A stretch of 34,762 bases of DNA from Hyphomicrobiales bacterium (lineage in GTDB: Bacteria > Pseudomonadota > Alphaproteobacteria > Rhizobiales > Methyloligellaceae). Position 1 is the stretch's first letter, and every line of letters begins with the position of its first letter. Location: the NCBI GenBank assembly GCA_028280515.1, contig JANQLP010000012.1, positions 1-34,762 of the forward strand, read 5' to 3'. The notes under the pieces are model-generated. The model did not search any database, was not told where the DNA came from, and was given only the letters and a program-made list of their open reading frames with translations. Shown here piece after piece: positions 8,068 through 16,270 of the stretch. The position numbers and the translations under genes are program-made.

Positions 8068-9503
8068 GCCGTCTCCTTGTCCGTGGCGAGATGGTCTGCA
8101 ATGCGCCGGATCAGTCTCTCGGCGACCTTATGCTTTCCCATTTCCGGCCAGTCCTCGACACCCGTTTCCGTCACAAGGTGGACGGCGTTCACGTCGCCGC
8201 CCATCACGCCGCGGGCATGGCCGACGTCGTTGGCAACCAGCCAGTCGCAGCCCTTTGCGCGCCGTTTCGCCTTGGCAGCCTTGATCACATTCTCGGTTTC
8301 CGCCGCAAAGCCGATGACGAACTCCGGGCGATCCGACCCTTTCGCAACCGTCTTGAGAATATCCGGGTTCTGGACGAGGGTGAGTTTCATCTTCTTGGTG
8401 TCCGCCTGCTTTTTCATTTTCTGCGCCACTTTTTTCTGCGTGCGCCAGTCGGCCACAGCCGCGGCGAATATCGCGATGTCGGCGGGAAGGGCGGAAGTCA
8501 CCGCCTCGAGCATGTCTTCGGCCGACTCCACATGAATGGTGGCAACGCCCGACGGATCGGGTATGTCGACCGGTCCCGTGACAAGCGTCACGCGGGCGCC
8601 GCTTCGCGCCGCGGCCTGCGCGATCGCGTGTCCCTGTTTGCCGGAGGACCGGTTGGCGATGTAGCGCACCGGATCGATCGGTTCGTGAGTCGGGCCCGAC
8701 GTGATGATCACGTGCTTCCCGGCCAGCACCTTGGACCCGAACGGCTTCGCGACGCGTTCGACGGCCGCAAGGATTTCCGGCACTTCGGCCATCCGCCCGA
8801 CGCCGGCTTCATTCACCTCGGCCATCTCACCTTCATTGGGGCCGACCAGGACCGCGCCGTCATCGGTTAGCCGCTGGGCGTTTCTCTGCGTCGCGGGGTG
8901 CGCCCACATTTGCGGGTTCATGGCCGGTGCCAGCAGAACAGGGGAGTTTGTCGCCAAAAGGACAGCGGTCGCGAGATCGTCGGCATGACCATGAGCAAGC
9001 TTGGCCATCAGATCCGCTGTCGCGGGCGCGACGACAACGACATCATTGTCGCGTGCAAGCCGGATATGGCCGACATCGAATTCGGTGCGCGGGTCAAACA
9101 GATCGGTATAGGGGGCGGTGCCGGCGATGGCGCCAACCGAAAGCGGCGTAACGAACGCCTGTCCCGCGCGGGTGATGACAACGCGCACCTGTGTGTCACG
9201 TTCGCGCAGTCGGCGGATGAGATCGAGGCTCTTATAGGCTGCAATGCCTCCGGCAATGATGAGAAGAACGCGCAGACCTGACGTGTCGCCGGACGGTGTC
9301 GCGTCGGCGGAAGACGTACGCTTGAGAAAGTCGTTTGGGGTGACGGCGCCCGCAGTGGCTTCCAGGATCTTCTCGGCGAGCTCGAACGACGGTTGTGCGC
9401 GGGCGTTCTTCAGGCGGCTGATCGTTGCTTCCGTGGTGCCGATGCGCGCCGCAAAGTCGCGCGCGGATATTCCGTTGGATTTGAGCCATGACGCAAGTTT
9501 CAT
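8064..9503 (-). CDS. coaBC: Bifunctional CoaBC with an N-terminal HTH (XRE-type) domain
   Basis: 479 residues. Residues 1-60 form a Cro/C1-type helix-turn-helix ([20 protein letters not shown]), which usual CoaBC lacks. Residues about 77-250 are CoaC, the FMN-dependent phosphopantothenoylcysteine decarboxylase: [11 protein letters not shown] with catalytic H146, and PAMNPQMW at 193-200. Residues about 260-475 are CoaB, the CTP-dependent phosphopantothenate-cysteine ligase: [23 protein letters not shown] and KKMKL at 370-374. Together they turn 4-phosphopantothenate into 4-phosphopantetheine on the way to coenzyme A. The CoaC cysteine loop (ACG.. in Escherichia coli) reads [12 protein letters not shown] here, with no cysteine. 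The frame is open from the ATG at 9503 through both parts with no stop. An inverted repeat covers that ATG. Overlaps dut by 4 bases. Confidence 0.92.
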   Translation of the reverse strand: MKLASWLKSNGISARDFAARIGTTEATISRLKNARAQPSFELAEKILEATAGAVTPNDFLKRTSSADATPSGDTSGLRVLLIIAGGIAAYKSLDLIRRLRERDTQVRVVITRAGQAFVTPLSVGAIAGTAPYTDLFDPRTEFDVGHIRLARDNDVVVVAPATADLMAKLAHGHADDLATAVLLATNSPVLLAPAMNPQMWAHPATQRNAQRLTDDGAVLVGPNEGEMAEVNEAGVGRMAEVPEILAAVERVAKPFGSKVLAGKHVIITSGPTHEPIDPVRYIANRSSGKQGHAIAQAAARSGARVTLVTGPVDIPDPSGVATIHVESAEDMLEAVTSALPADIAIFAAAVADWRTQKKVAQKMKKQADTKKMKLTLVQNPDILKTVAKGSDRPEFVIGFAAETENVIKAAKAKRRAKGCDWLVANDVGHARGVMGGDVNAVHLVTETGVEDWPEMGKHKVAERLIRRIADHLATDKETA

Positions 9504-9519
9504 GTGTCAAACTTACATG
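9495..9519. promoter_or_regulatory. Inverted repeat over the coaBC start codon (candidate operator)
   Basis: AAGTTT at 9495-9500 and AAACTT at 9509-9514 form a perfect 6-bp inverted repeat around an 8-base spacer that contains the coaBC start codon (9501-9503). A second interlocking pair, CATGT at 9501-9505 and ACATG at 9515-9519, shares the region. Because the encoded protein starts with an HTH domain, binding here for self-control is an attractive inference, but it could also be an RNA hairpin hiding the start codon. Confidence 0.4.
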
Positions 9520-9568
9520 CTGCGGAATAAAATTATCATTAAAGACAAATTTTGCGCTCTGTGTAATC

Positions 9569-11149
9569 CTAAAACAGCAACGTCAGGGCAATGACCGCCA
9601 GCGACAGGGCGCCGATCCACAAAGCCGCTCGGCCCGTCCGCTCGCGCTTTGCCTGTTCCTCGGCGATCCGCGCGATCGTTGTGTCGTCCAGCTTGAGCCC
9701 GTCATGGGCCATTTCCGCAAAGGCCTGGGCAGCGGATTCGGCCCGCGAAAGCAGGCGCGGGATCTCACCGACAAAGTGACCGACCTGTCCGACCCCTTCC
9801 GCCGCGTCCTGCAGCCGGCCTTCAACGCCGAGGTTCTTCTCGATCCAGCTTGAGACCACGGGCTCGGCCGTCGTCCACATGTTCAGTTGCGGATCGAGCG
9901 CGCGTCCCACACCTTCGACAACCACCATGGTCTTTTGCAGCATCAGGAGCTGGGGCTGGGTCTGCATGTTGAACACTTCGGTGTACTGCAGGAGCTGCCC
10001 CAGCAGATGCGACATTGAGATCTCGTCCGCCGTCCGGTCCATCAGCGGCTCGCCGATCGCGCGCAAGGCCTGGGCGAACATCTCGACGGACTGATCGCGC
10101 GGCACGTAGCCGGCCTCGAAATGCACCTCTGACACACGCCGGTAGTTGCGGGTGATGAATCCGTGCAGGATCTCCGCCAGGAAGCGCCGCTCGCGGGGGC
10201 TGAGCCGTCCCATGATGCCGAAATCGACCGCCACGATGCGCCCCTGATCATCGACGAACAGGTTTCCCGGATGCATGTCGGCGTGAAAGAACCCGTCGCG
10301 CATGGCATGGCGAAGGAAGGACTGAATGAGCACGACGCCGAGGCGCTTCAGGTCGTGGCCCTTTTCCTTCAGTGCCTCGTGGTCCGAGAGCGGTGTCCCG
10401 TCGATCCATTCGAGCGTCAGGACCCGGCGGGCGCTCCGCGACCAGTCGACCGTCGGCACACGGAAGTCCTCGTCGTTTGCGGTGTTTTCCGCCATCTCCG
10501 AAATCGCGGCGGCTTCCATGCGCAGATCCATCTCGATGGCGACGGATTTTGCCAGCGTATCGACGATCGCGAAGGGACGCAGCCGCCGGGTCGGCGGATG
10601 CAGCCGTTCGATCAACCGGGCGGCCAGGTAGTAGCTCTCCAGATCCTTGCGGAAGCGGCTCTCGACATTCGGCCTGAGGATTTTCACCGCGACCGTCCGG
10701 AGCGTCCCGTCCCTGTCCTTGACAGTGGCCTTGTGAACCTGTGCGATCGATGCGGCTGCCACCGGCTCGCCGAACTCCTCAAACAGCTCCTCCACCGGCT
10801 CGCCAAGGCTCTCCTTGATGGCGCGGCGCGCCTCGTTCATGGAGAAAGGCGGCAACCTGTCCTGAAGCTTGGCGAGATCCTGTGCGATTTCCCGCCCGAT
10901 CACATCGTCCCGCGTGGCGAGAAACTGCCCGAGCTTGATGTAACTCGGTCCCAGCGACGTCAACGCGGCCGACAGTTTCCGCTCGTTGGCGTTGCCCGCC
11001 CCCTTCCTGCGCATGGGCGCCGTCATGCGCGCGAACAGCCGCACCGGCTCGGGCAAGTCCGCGTTCTCCGGCACAACCCGCGCGCCGTGACGCATGATGG
11101 TGAAACCGGCCCGGGACAATCGGGCGATGTTGAAGACCGTACTGATCAT
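9569..11149 (-). CDS. ubiB: Ubiquinone biosynthesis kinase-like protein UbiB
   Basis: 526 residues of the ABC1/ADCK atypical kinase family, needed for ubiquinone synthesis, probably by extracting or organising quinone intermediates at the inner membrane. The family-defining KxGQ motif is at K72 (YIKLGQFLATRDD). The kinase core is visible as VAVKILRPNV, HADMHPGNLF and VDFGIMGRLS. A hydrophobic anchor (ALWIGALSLAVIALTLLF) closes the protein. The start at 11149 is 19 bases after the ubiE stop, consistent with a ubiE-ubiB operon that ends in the short gap before coaBC. Confidence 0.95.
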   Translation of the reverse strand: MISTVFNIARLSRAGFTIMRHGARVVPENADLPEPVRLFARMTAPMRRKGAGNANERKLSAALTSLGPSYIKLGQFLATRDDVIGREIAQDLAKLQDRLPPFSMNEARRAIKESLGEPVEELFEEFGEPVAAASIAQVHKATVKDRDGTLRTVAVKILRPNVESRFRKDLESYYLAARLIERLHPPTRRLRPFAIVDTLAKSVAIEMDLRMEAAAISEMAENTANDEDFRVPTVDWSRSARRVLTLEWIDGTPLSDHEALKEKGHDLKRLGVVLIQSFLRHAMRDGFFHADMHPGNLFVDDQGRIVAVDFGIMGRLSPRERRFLAEILHGFITRNYRRVSEVHFEAGYVPRDQSVEMFAQALRAIGEPLMDRTADEISMSHLLGQLLQYTEVFNMQTQPQLLMLQKTMVVVEGVGRALDPQLNMWTTAEPVVSSWIEKNLGVEGRLQDAAEGVGQVGHFVGEIPRLLSRAESAAQAFAEMAHDGLKLDDTTIARIAEEQAKRERTGRAALWIGALSLAVIALTLLF

Positions 11150-11168
11150 TGCCCCGCCCGCCTGAACT

Positions 11169-11948
11169 TCAAAGTTTCCATCCCGAATGGATCGCGGCGA
11201 TGCCGCCTGTCAGGTCGCGGTATCGGACCTGCTCAAAACCTGCCTTTCGGATCATTCCCGCGAAGTCCTCCTGGTCGGGAAACTTCCGAATGCTCTCGAC
11301 CAGGTATTTGTAAGAGTCCCGGTCTCCTGCGACGAGGCCGCCCAGCGCCGGAATCGCGTTGAAGGAGTACTGCTCATACAATGTGTCCAGCAGCGGCACG
11401 TTCACGTGGGAAAACTCCAGGCACAGGAACCTGCCGCCCGGCTTCAGCACGCGAAACGCTTCGCGCAACGCATCCTCGATGTGCGTCACGTTGCGGATTC
11501 CGAAGGCGATGGTGTAGGCGTCGGCGGCGCCATCCGATACCGGCAATGCGCTGGCATCGCCGATAAGAAGCTGAAGCTGTGCCGGGTCGGCCGACGCGAA
11601 CCGCTCCCTTGCCACACCCAGCATCTCCGTGGAGATGTCGCAGATGGTGCATTTCGCATCGGGACCGGCCGTCTCGAGGTAGCGTGCGGCAATATCACCG
11701 GTGCCTCCGGCCACATCGAGCAGGTGAAAGGCGCTCGCACCGCGCGGCGGCGCGAGCCAGGCGATCATGTCATCCTTCCACAGACGGTGGAGGCCGCCCG
11801 ACATCAGATCGTTCATCAGATCGTAGCGGCCGGCAACGCGGGAGAAGACCTGGTTCACCAGACGTTGGCGCTCACCCTCGGTGACGGGCGTAAAGCCAAA
11901 TTGCTCGCCGTCCCCGGACCCGTTATTTTGCGCCTGCGATCCGCTCAT
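11169..11948 (-). CDS. ubiE: Ubiquinone/menaquinone C-methyltransferase UbiE
   Basis: 259 residues from the ATG at 11948. SAM-dependent methyltransferase acting on the demethyl-benzoquinol ring (2-polyprenyl-6-methoxy-1,4-benzoquinol). The SAM motif [16 protein letters not shown], the UbiE signature near [16 protein letters not shown] and the C-terminal [13 protein letters not shown] are all typical. It is the first gene of the leftward ubiE-ubiB pair and is divergent from mutM, with 87 bases between the starts. An open frame continues far upstream of 11948 antisense to mutM; I do not regard that as coding. Confidence 0.96.
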   Translation of the reverse strand: MSGSQAQNNGSGDGEQFGFTPVTEGERQRLVNQVFSRVAGRYDLMNDLMSGGLHRLWKDDMIAWLAPPRGASAFHLLDVAGGTGDIAARYLETAGPDAKCTICDISTEMLGVARERFASADPAQLQLLIGDASALPVSDGAADAYTIAFGIRNVTHIEDALREAFRVLKPGGRFLCLEFSHVNVPLLDTLYEQYSFNAIPALGGLVAGDRDSYKYLVESIRKFPDQEDFAGMIRKAGFEQVRYRDLTGGIAAIHSGWKL

Positions 11949-12035
11949 GGGCGGACAATAGCCCAGCGTCCTGTGGCGCGCCATGGCCTGTATGCGGGGC
12001 AGCACTGCAATTGCGAGATACGGTTTACGCCAAAA

Positions 12036-12920
12036 ATGCCGGAACTTCCCGAAGTTGAGACAGTACGCCGCGGGCTTGAGGGCGTTCTTGTGGGCGCGCG
12101 GTTCGACCGTGTCGAGCAGCGCCGGCCGGACCTGCGGTTTCCCTTTCCGGACCGGTTCGTGGAGCGGCTGTTGGGGACGCGTGTCGCCGCTTTGTCGCGG
12201 CGCGCCAAATACCTGCTCGCTCATATGGAGAGCGGCGACGTGCTGATCATGCATCTCGGCATGAGCGGGCGGTTCAAGGTTCTGCGCGCGGGCGCGAATG
12301 CGCAGAAGCCGGGCGAGTTCCTTTACGAGGCGGGCGAGAATTCCCGTCACGACCACGTCCTGTTCGCCATGAGCAACGGTGCGACCGTGATCTACAACGA
12401 TGCGCGGCGTTTCGGGTTCATGGACCTGGCCCGAGAAGACGGGCTTGCGGCGCACAAGCTGATGTCCGGACTTGGTGTCGAGCCACTGGGCGCGGACCTC
12501 ACGCCCGGCTATCTTGCGGCACGCTGCAAGGGCAAGCGGACGACGCTCAAGGCGGCGTTGCTCGATCAGCGGATCATTGCCGGGCTGGGCAACATCTATG
12601 TCTGCGAGGCGCTCTACCGGTCCGGGCTTTCCCCGCGCCGCATGGCGTCGGCGCTGGCCACCAGGGCCGGACGGGCGACCGGTCGTGCGGAGCGGCTTGT
12701 CCCGCAGATCAAGGCGGTGCTTGAAGACGCGATCGAGGCCGGAGGTTCGACGCTGCGGGATTATCATGCGCCGGAAGGGGATCTCGGCTACTTCCAGCAT
12801 TCGTTTGCGGTTTATGGGCGCGAAGGGATGGAGTGCGTGCTGCCGGGCTGCGGCGGCACCATCCGGCGCATCGTTCAGGGGGGGCGTTCGACTTTCTTCT
12901 GTCCGCGCTGTCAGCGTTGA
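12036..12920 (+). CDS. mutM: Formamidopyrimidine-DNA glycosylase MutM (Fpg)
   Basis: 294 residues from the ATG at 12036. The start is fixed by chemistry: mature Fpg must begin PELPEVE after Met removal, because Pro1 is the nucleophile and Glu2 the acid. The enzyme excises 8-oxoguanine and formamidopyrimidines and nicks the abasic site by beta/delta elimination. Lys in [10 protein letters not shown], the [18 protein letters not shown] helix and a C-terminal zinc finger are present. The finger starts CVLPGC (C-x4-C rather than C-x2-C) and ends FFCPRCQR, a variant I recall as common in alphaproteobacteria. It is divergent from ubiE and followed by rpsT, an arrangement I recall from related genomes. 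Confidence 0.96.
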   Translation: MPELPEVETVRRGLEGVLVGARFDRVEQRRPDLRFPFPDRFVERLLGTRVAALSRRAKYLLAHMESGDVLIMHLGMSGRFKVLRAGANAQKPGEFLYEAGENSRHDHVLFAMSNGATVIYNDARRFGFMDLAREDGLAAHKLMSGLGVEPLGADLTPGYLAARCKGKRTTLKAALLDQRIIAGLGNIYVCEALYRSGLSPRRMASALATRAGRATGRAERLVPQIKAVLEDAIEAGGSTLRDYHAPEGDLGYFQHSFAVYGREGMECVLPGCGGTIRRIVQGGRSTFFCPRCQR

Positions 12921-12966
12921 GAAGGCATGCCCGGTAACGACGCCGAGTGTTTGCGTGCGGAGAAAG

Positions 12967-12995
12967 TTGACCCTGCCCGGAGGCGGCAGTATACA
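12967..12995 (+). promoter_or_regulatory. Sigma-70-type promoter for rpsT
   Basis: TTGACC at 12967-12972 and TATACA at 12990-12995 are separated by exactly 17 bases. Each box matches consensus at 5 of 6 positions, the best housekeeping promoter I found in the window. It lies after the mutM stop and predicts a transcript start near 13002 and a leader of about 84 bases for rpsT. This suits a highly expressed ribosomal protein gene. Confidence 0.7.
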
Positions 12996-13085
12996 CGTGC
13001 GCAAATTGCCCATGCAGCGCTGGCCGAGATGGTGTTCGGCCCTCCCAATGCAGGGTGTAGCTTCAAAAACAAGGTTATCGAAGCG

Positions 13086-13352
13086 ATGGCGAATACGAAG
13101 TCCGCGAAGAAGGCGGTGCGCAAGATTGCGCGGCGTACAGATGTCAACGGCGCACGGCGCAGCCGCATGCGCACCTATGTCCGCAAGGTCGAGGAAGCGA
13201 TCGACGCTGGAGACAAGAAAGCGGCGGAAGAAGCCTTCAAGCTGGCCCAGCCTGAAGTAATGCGGGCGGCGCAAAAGCGCATCCTGCACAAGAACACCGC
13301 CTCGCGGCGGCTGTCCCGCCTTTCGGCGCGCGTCAAGGCACTCGGGTCCTGA
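13086..13352 (+). CDS. rpsT: 30S ribosomal protein S20
   Basis: 88 residues from the ATG at 13086, the usual S20 length. The start [13 protein letters not shown] is the family N-terminus, followed by a basic, all-helical body that binds the 5' domain of 16S rRNA ([18 protein letters not shown] at the end). The open frame extends 53 residues upstream, but those residues overlap the promoter and do not resemble S20. An AAGG ribosome binding site lies upstream. It is transcribed from its own promoter after mutM. Confidence 0.97.
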   Translation: MANTKSAKKAVRKIARRTDVNGARRSRMRTYVRKVEEAIDAGDKKAAEEAFKLAQPEVMRAAQKRILHKNTASRRLSRLSARVKALGS

Positions 13353-13371
13353 TCGGCCCAACGCGTTTTTT
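13344..13371 (+). terminator. Weak intrinsic terminator of rpsT
   Basis: GGGTC at 13344-13348 can pair with GGCCC at 13355-13359 (one G-U pair, 6-base loop), followed by a run of six T at 13366-13371. The stem overlaps the stop codon and is only five pairs, so efficiency is doubtful. Confidence 0.35.
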
Positions 13372-13546
13372 CACAAATTTCTCGAAACCTGTTGCAGTAA
13401 GGTAACAGCCGGACGACGTTTGTATGACAGCGGCTGTGCGGGTTGCGTGTCGCTGTGCTAAAATCGCTGTAATTCAATGGCTTAATGCCGGCCAGCTGCG
13501 ATGCGCATTGCGAAATTCGCTTGGTGAAAAGCGCACGACATGCGCC

Positions 13547-13555
13547 TTATCCACA
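13547..13555 (+). promoter_or_regulatory. Perfect DnaA box
   Basis: TTATCCACA, the strongest DnaA-binding 9-mer, lies about 1.1 kb upstream of dnaA. I found no second perfect copy in this gap in either orientation, so autoregulation is more likely than an origin cluster. Confidence 0.65.
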
Positions 13556-13579
13556 CCCGGTCCGGACCGTCCGATACTG

Positions 13580-13595
13580 GATTCCATATTGAATC
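13580..13595. promoter_or_regulatory. Pair of GANTC (CcrM) methylation sites
   Basis: GATTC at 13580-13584 and GAATC at 13591-13595 lie 11 bases apart (start to start) and 25 bases after the DnaA box. GANTC is the target of the cell-cycle methyltransferase CcrM in alphaproteobacteria, and in Caulobacter methylation of such a site upstream of dnaA affects its transcription. The sites are seen; a role here is inferred. Confidence 0.5.
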
Positions 13596-13984
13596 TCAGA
13601 CGCTTGAGTTTCACGTGATACGGACACGCGCAGCGGTTCCAATCGGCCCGGAAAAATGCCGAGATTTGCCGGCCCGAACGGGCAAAACCTGTTGCGCCTC
13701 GGGCGGCGGCTGTGTTATCAAATAGTCATCCGAACGGGGTTGATCCCCTCCAAACATAGTATAGTTAAGTATTCGCTGGCACCTGCCAAGCATTAATAGA
13801 GTATTGTCTCGAGTAAAAGTTTCTCAGTCAGAGGGCCGCTGTATTGTCATTGTGTTGTAGCAGACTTCCGTTCTTGACAAGGAGGACAGCATCACGCTCA
13901 AGGGTCGTTTGATACGCGTGATGGGAATTGAGAACGCAGGTTTTATGGGGTCCAGTTACTCGTGAGTTTTAGACGGGGGCTCAA

Positions 13985-14431
13985 GTGACTGAGGTTGATG
14001 CGCAGGACGGCGTCGATGACGTCAGTGTAGAGGAGGTTTGGGAGCGACTGAGGCAAGATCCGGGCGCCGTTCTGGTTGATGTCAGAACACAGGCCGAGTG
14101 GGCATTTGTTGGGGTGCCGGATCTTTCGTCACTGGGCAAGGAACTTGTCTGCATTGAGTGGCAGCAATTCCCGGCCGGACAGTTGAACCCGTCCTTTACC
14201 AGCCAGTTGCAGTCCGAACTCGCCGCGAGGGGGGCGAGCCAGGGCACGGAACTTTTTTTCATCTGCCGTTCGGGACACCGGAGCCTTCATTCTGCGGAGG
14301 CGATGGCGAAGACGGGATACCGTGCGTGCCACAACGTTGCAGGCGGTTTTGAGGGGCCGCTTGACAATGAGGGACACAGGGGTTCCGTCTCGGGCTGGAA
14401 AGCAGCCGGTCTTCCGTGGATCCAGCGCTAG
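13985..14431 (+). CDS. Rhodanese-like domain protein
   Basis: 148 residues from a GTG at 13985 preceded by GGGGG. It is a single rhodanese domain, with VSVEEVWERLRQDPGAVLVD at the N-terminal side, DVRTQAEWAFVGVPDL, and the active-site loop FICRSGHRSLHSAEA with the persulfide-forming cysteine. The last residues (VSGWKAAGLPWIQR) are typical of this subgroup. It probably moves sulfane sulfur between thiols, but the acceptor is unknown. The loop CRSGHR has six residues including the cysteine, like sulfurtransferases rather than Cdc25 phosphatases. It sits directly before dnaA, 196 bases away, on the same strand and may be co-transcribed with it. Confidence 0.85.
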   Translation: MTEVDAQDGVDDVSVEEVWERLRQDPGAVLVDVRTQAEWAFVGVPDLSSLGKELVCIEWQQFPAGQLNPSFTSQLQSELAARGASQGTELFFICRSGHRSLHSAEAMAKTGYRACHNVAGGFEGPLDNEGHRGSVSGWKAAGLPWIQR

Positions 14432-14627
14432 CTGGGTCTTCAAGTGGCCGCAGATGCTGAGCAGCCCACAGGAACGAGTGGGCCCTGCAGGGCCGTCTTT
14501 GCGGCGGAAACTGAAGGGTCGGAGAGATAGCGGTCTGGCGCGGCGGCCTGACCATGGGTGTGCGGTGACGCACGCCTTTGATGTGATGTGCCGCCAATTG
14601 CGGCAGATAACGTTGCGGGGCACACAG

Positions 14628-16085
14628 GTGGAAAAAAAAGACAGCGAGCAGGATTCGAGGACCCTCCAGAAGAAATGGGACCGCACCAAAAGCAGGTTAC
14701 GTGCCGAGCTTGGCGAGGACATTTTCAAGAGCTGGTTTGCGCGGGTCAAACTTGAAGGGATCAAGGATTCCACGGCGCATTTCTCGGTTCCGACACCGTT
14801 TCTGAAAAAGTGGCTGCGCTCACACTACAATGACCGGCTGCTGGACTGCTGCAACGCGGAATTCGCGGAGGTCAAGCAGATCGAGTTTCGCGTCCGCCGG
14901 CCGCACGATTCAAGCGAGACCACGATACAGCAGGACGCACCCGGCCCGTCCGATGGCGCCGAGACGGTAACGATCCGCAGCACAGGTCTCGACGCGGGTA
15001 TGTGCGGCGGGGATGCGGCGACCGGATACCGAGATTTCGAGGGATCGCCACTCGACCGGCGGCTGACGTTCGATGGATTCGTCATCGGATCGTCGAACCG
15101 CCTGGTTCACGCGGCTGCGACCGAGATCGCGGAAAGCGTCGGCCAGTCGCAGATGCGTTACAACCCGTTGTTCATCCACGGCTCGGTCGGGCACGGAAAG
15201 ACCCATCTTCTGAATGCCATCGCCTGGCACGCGCGCACGCGCCAGCCGCATGCGCAGGTGCTCTATCTGACGGCCGAGTGGTTCATGTCGCGCTTCGTCC
15301 AGGCGCTCAAGTCCAAGGCCGCGGTCGCGTTCAAGGAGAGCTTGCGCGGTATAGACCTGTTGTTGATCGACGACATGGAGTTCCTTCAGGGGCCGGTCAT
15401 CCAGCAGGAGTTCTGCCACGCACTGAATTCGCTGATCGATGGCGGGCGGCAGATTGTCGTCGCCGCCGACCGCGCGCCGGCAAAGCTTGAACGGCTCGAC
15501 GCGCGCATGCGCTCGCGGCTTGCCGGCGGCCTTGTTGCCGAGGTCGGCACCATGGATGGCGAACTGCGCCGGAAGATCCTTGAAAAGTGCATTGCCGACG
15601 AGCAACGCGAAGACCCCAGTTTTGTGGTTCCCGACACCGTGATCGAGTTTCTCGCCAGCCGGCTGACCGAAGGCGGGCGCGAGCTGGAAGGCGCGATTAT
15701 CCGCGTGCGCGCGGTCTACAGGCTGACGGCGGAACCCGTCACCATCGAGCGGGCCGAGTACATCGTGCGCGATCTGATGAGCACGTCGGAGCCGAAGCGG
15801 ATCAAGATCGATGACATTCTCAAGATCGTATCGAAGCACTTTGGCGTGAACCGGTCCGACCTCTTGTCCAACCGCCGCAATCGCTCGGTTGTCCGTCCGC
15901 GCCAGATCGGCATGTATCTCGCGAAGAAACTCACCTCGCGTTCGCTTCCGGAAATCGGCCGGCGGTTCGGCAATCGGGATCACACCACGGTGCTCCACGC
16001 GATTCGCAAGGTGGAACAGCTTATGGCGGACGATTCCGGCTTGAAGGAGGAGGTTGAACTCCTCAAACGGATGCTGAGGGACTAG
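14628..16085 (+). CDS. dnaA: Chromosomal replication initiator DnaA
   Basis: 485 residues from the GTG at 14628, which has GGGG eight bases upstream. An ATG at 14586 would add 14 residues but has no ribosome binding site, and the open frame back to 14322 overlaps the rhodanese gene. Domain I (KWDRTKSRLRAELGEDIFKSW) is followed by a linker of about 60 residues and the AAA+ core with Walker A GSVGHGKTHLLNAI at 185-198 and Walker B LLLIDDMEFL. Domain IV carries the DNA-binding signature GNRDHTTVLHAIRKVE. The ATP-bound form opens the origin. It is the first gene of dnaA-dnaN-recF-gyrB, all on the + strand; the upstream DNA has a DnaA box and GANTC sites. Confidence 0.95.
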   Translation: MEKKDSEQDSRTLQKKWDRTKSRLRAELGEDIFKSWFARVKLEGIKDSTAHFSVPTPFLKKWLRSHYNDRLLDCCNAEFAEVKQIEFRVRRPHDSSETTIQQDAPGPSDGAETVTIRSTGLDAGMCGGDAATGYRDFEGSPLDRRLTFDGFVIGSSNRLVHAAATEIAESVGQSQMRYNPLFIHGSVGHGKTHLLNAIAWHARTRQPHAQVLYLTAEWFMSRFVQALKSKAAVAFKESLRGIDLLLIDDMEFLQGPVIQQEFCHALNSLIDGGRQIVVAADRAPAKLERLDARMRSRLAGGLVAEVGTMDGELRRKILEKCIADEQREDPSFVVPDTVIEFLASRLTEGGRELEGAIIRVRAVYRLTAEPVTIERAEYIVRDLMSTSEPKRIKIDDILKIVSKHFGVNRSDLLSNRRNRSVVRPRQIGMYLAKKLTSRSLPEIGRRFGNRDHTTVLHAIRKVEQLMADDSGLKEEVELLKRMLRD

Positions 16086-16270
16086 GCCGCGCCGGCAAAC
16101 GGCACTTGTCAAACGGGTCGGCCCGCGTCACTTTTCAGGCGGGGGCGGGTTGATTCTTCCTTTCAGACCCTGAAAATCAGGTATGTGCTTGTTTCACAGG
16201 CGCTTCGCCGCCATTCTGCACCGTCCCGCAAGCGGACATCAGGACCGCGCGTAACAGGGAACATGCGTTC

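Larger units (their letters stand above)
13353..13984. other. 632-base gene-free region before the dnaA block
   Basis: No convincing gene lies here; two short open frames of about 60 residues lack ribosome binding sites and family features. The stretch holds a perfect DnaA box (13547-13555), two GANTC methylation sites (13580-13584 and 13591-13595), an IHF-like sequence near 13716-13728 that matches the WATCAANNNNTTR consensus at 12 of 13 positions, and A+T-richer DNA around 13755-13830. A GGAGG at 13881-13885 is not followed by a usual start codon. The most likely role is transcription control of the rhodanese-dnaA block. An origin of replication is possible but less likely, because well-studied alphaproteobacterial origins lie near hemE. 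Confidence 0.6.

Noticed and set aside
13424-13725. Two short open frames of about 60 residues between rpsT and the rhodanese gene
   Set aside because: They overlap each other and the DnaA box/GANTC region, have no ribosome binding site and no family-like composition.
13861-13965. Short frame after a GGAGG at 13881 (ITLKGRLIRVMG...)
   Set aside because: The codon at ideal distance is ATC, not a usual start; the first ATG in frame (13921) is too far from the GGAGG and leaves only 14 residues.
13353-13984. Chromosomal origin of replication
   Set aside because: Only one perfect DnaA box, no cluster and no strong A/T-rich 13-mers; well-studied alphaproteobacterial origins lie near hemE, which is not here. 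Not excluded, but unsupported.
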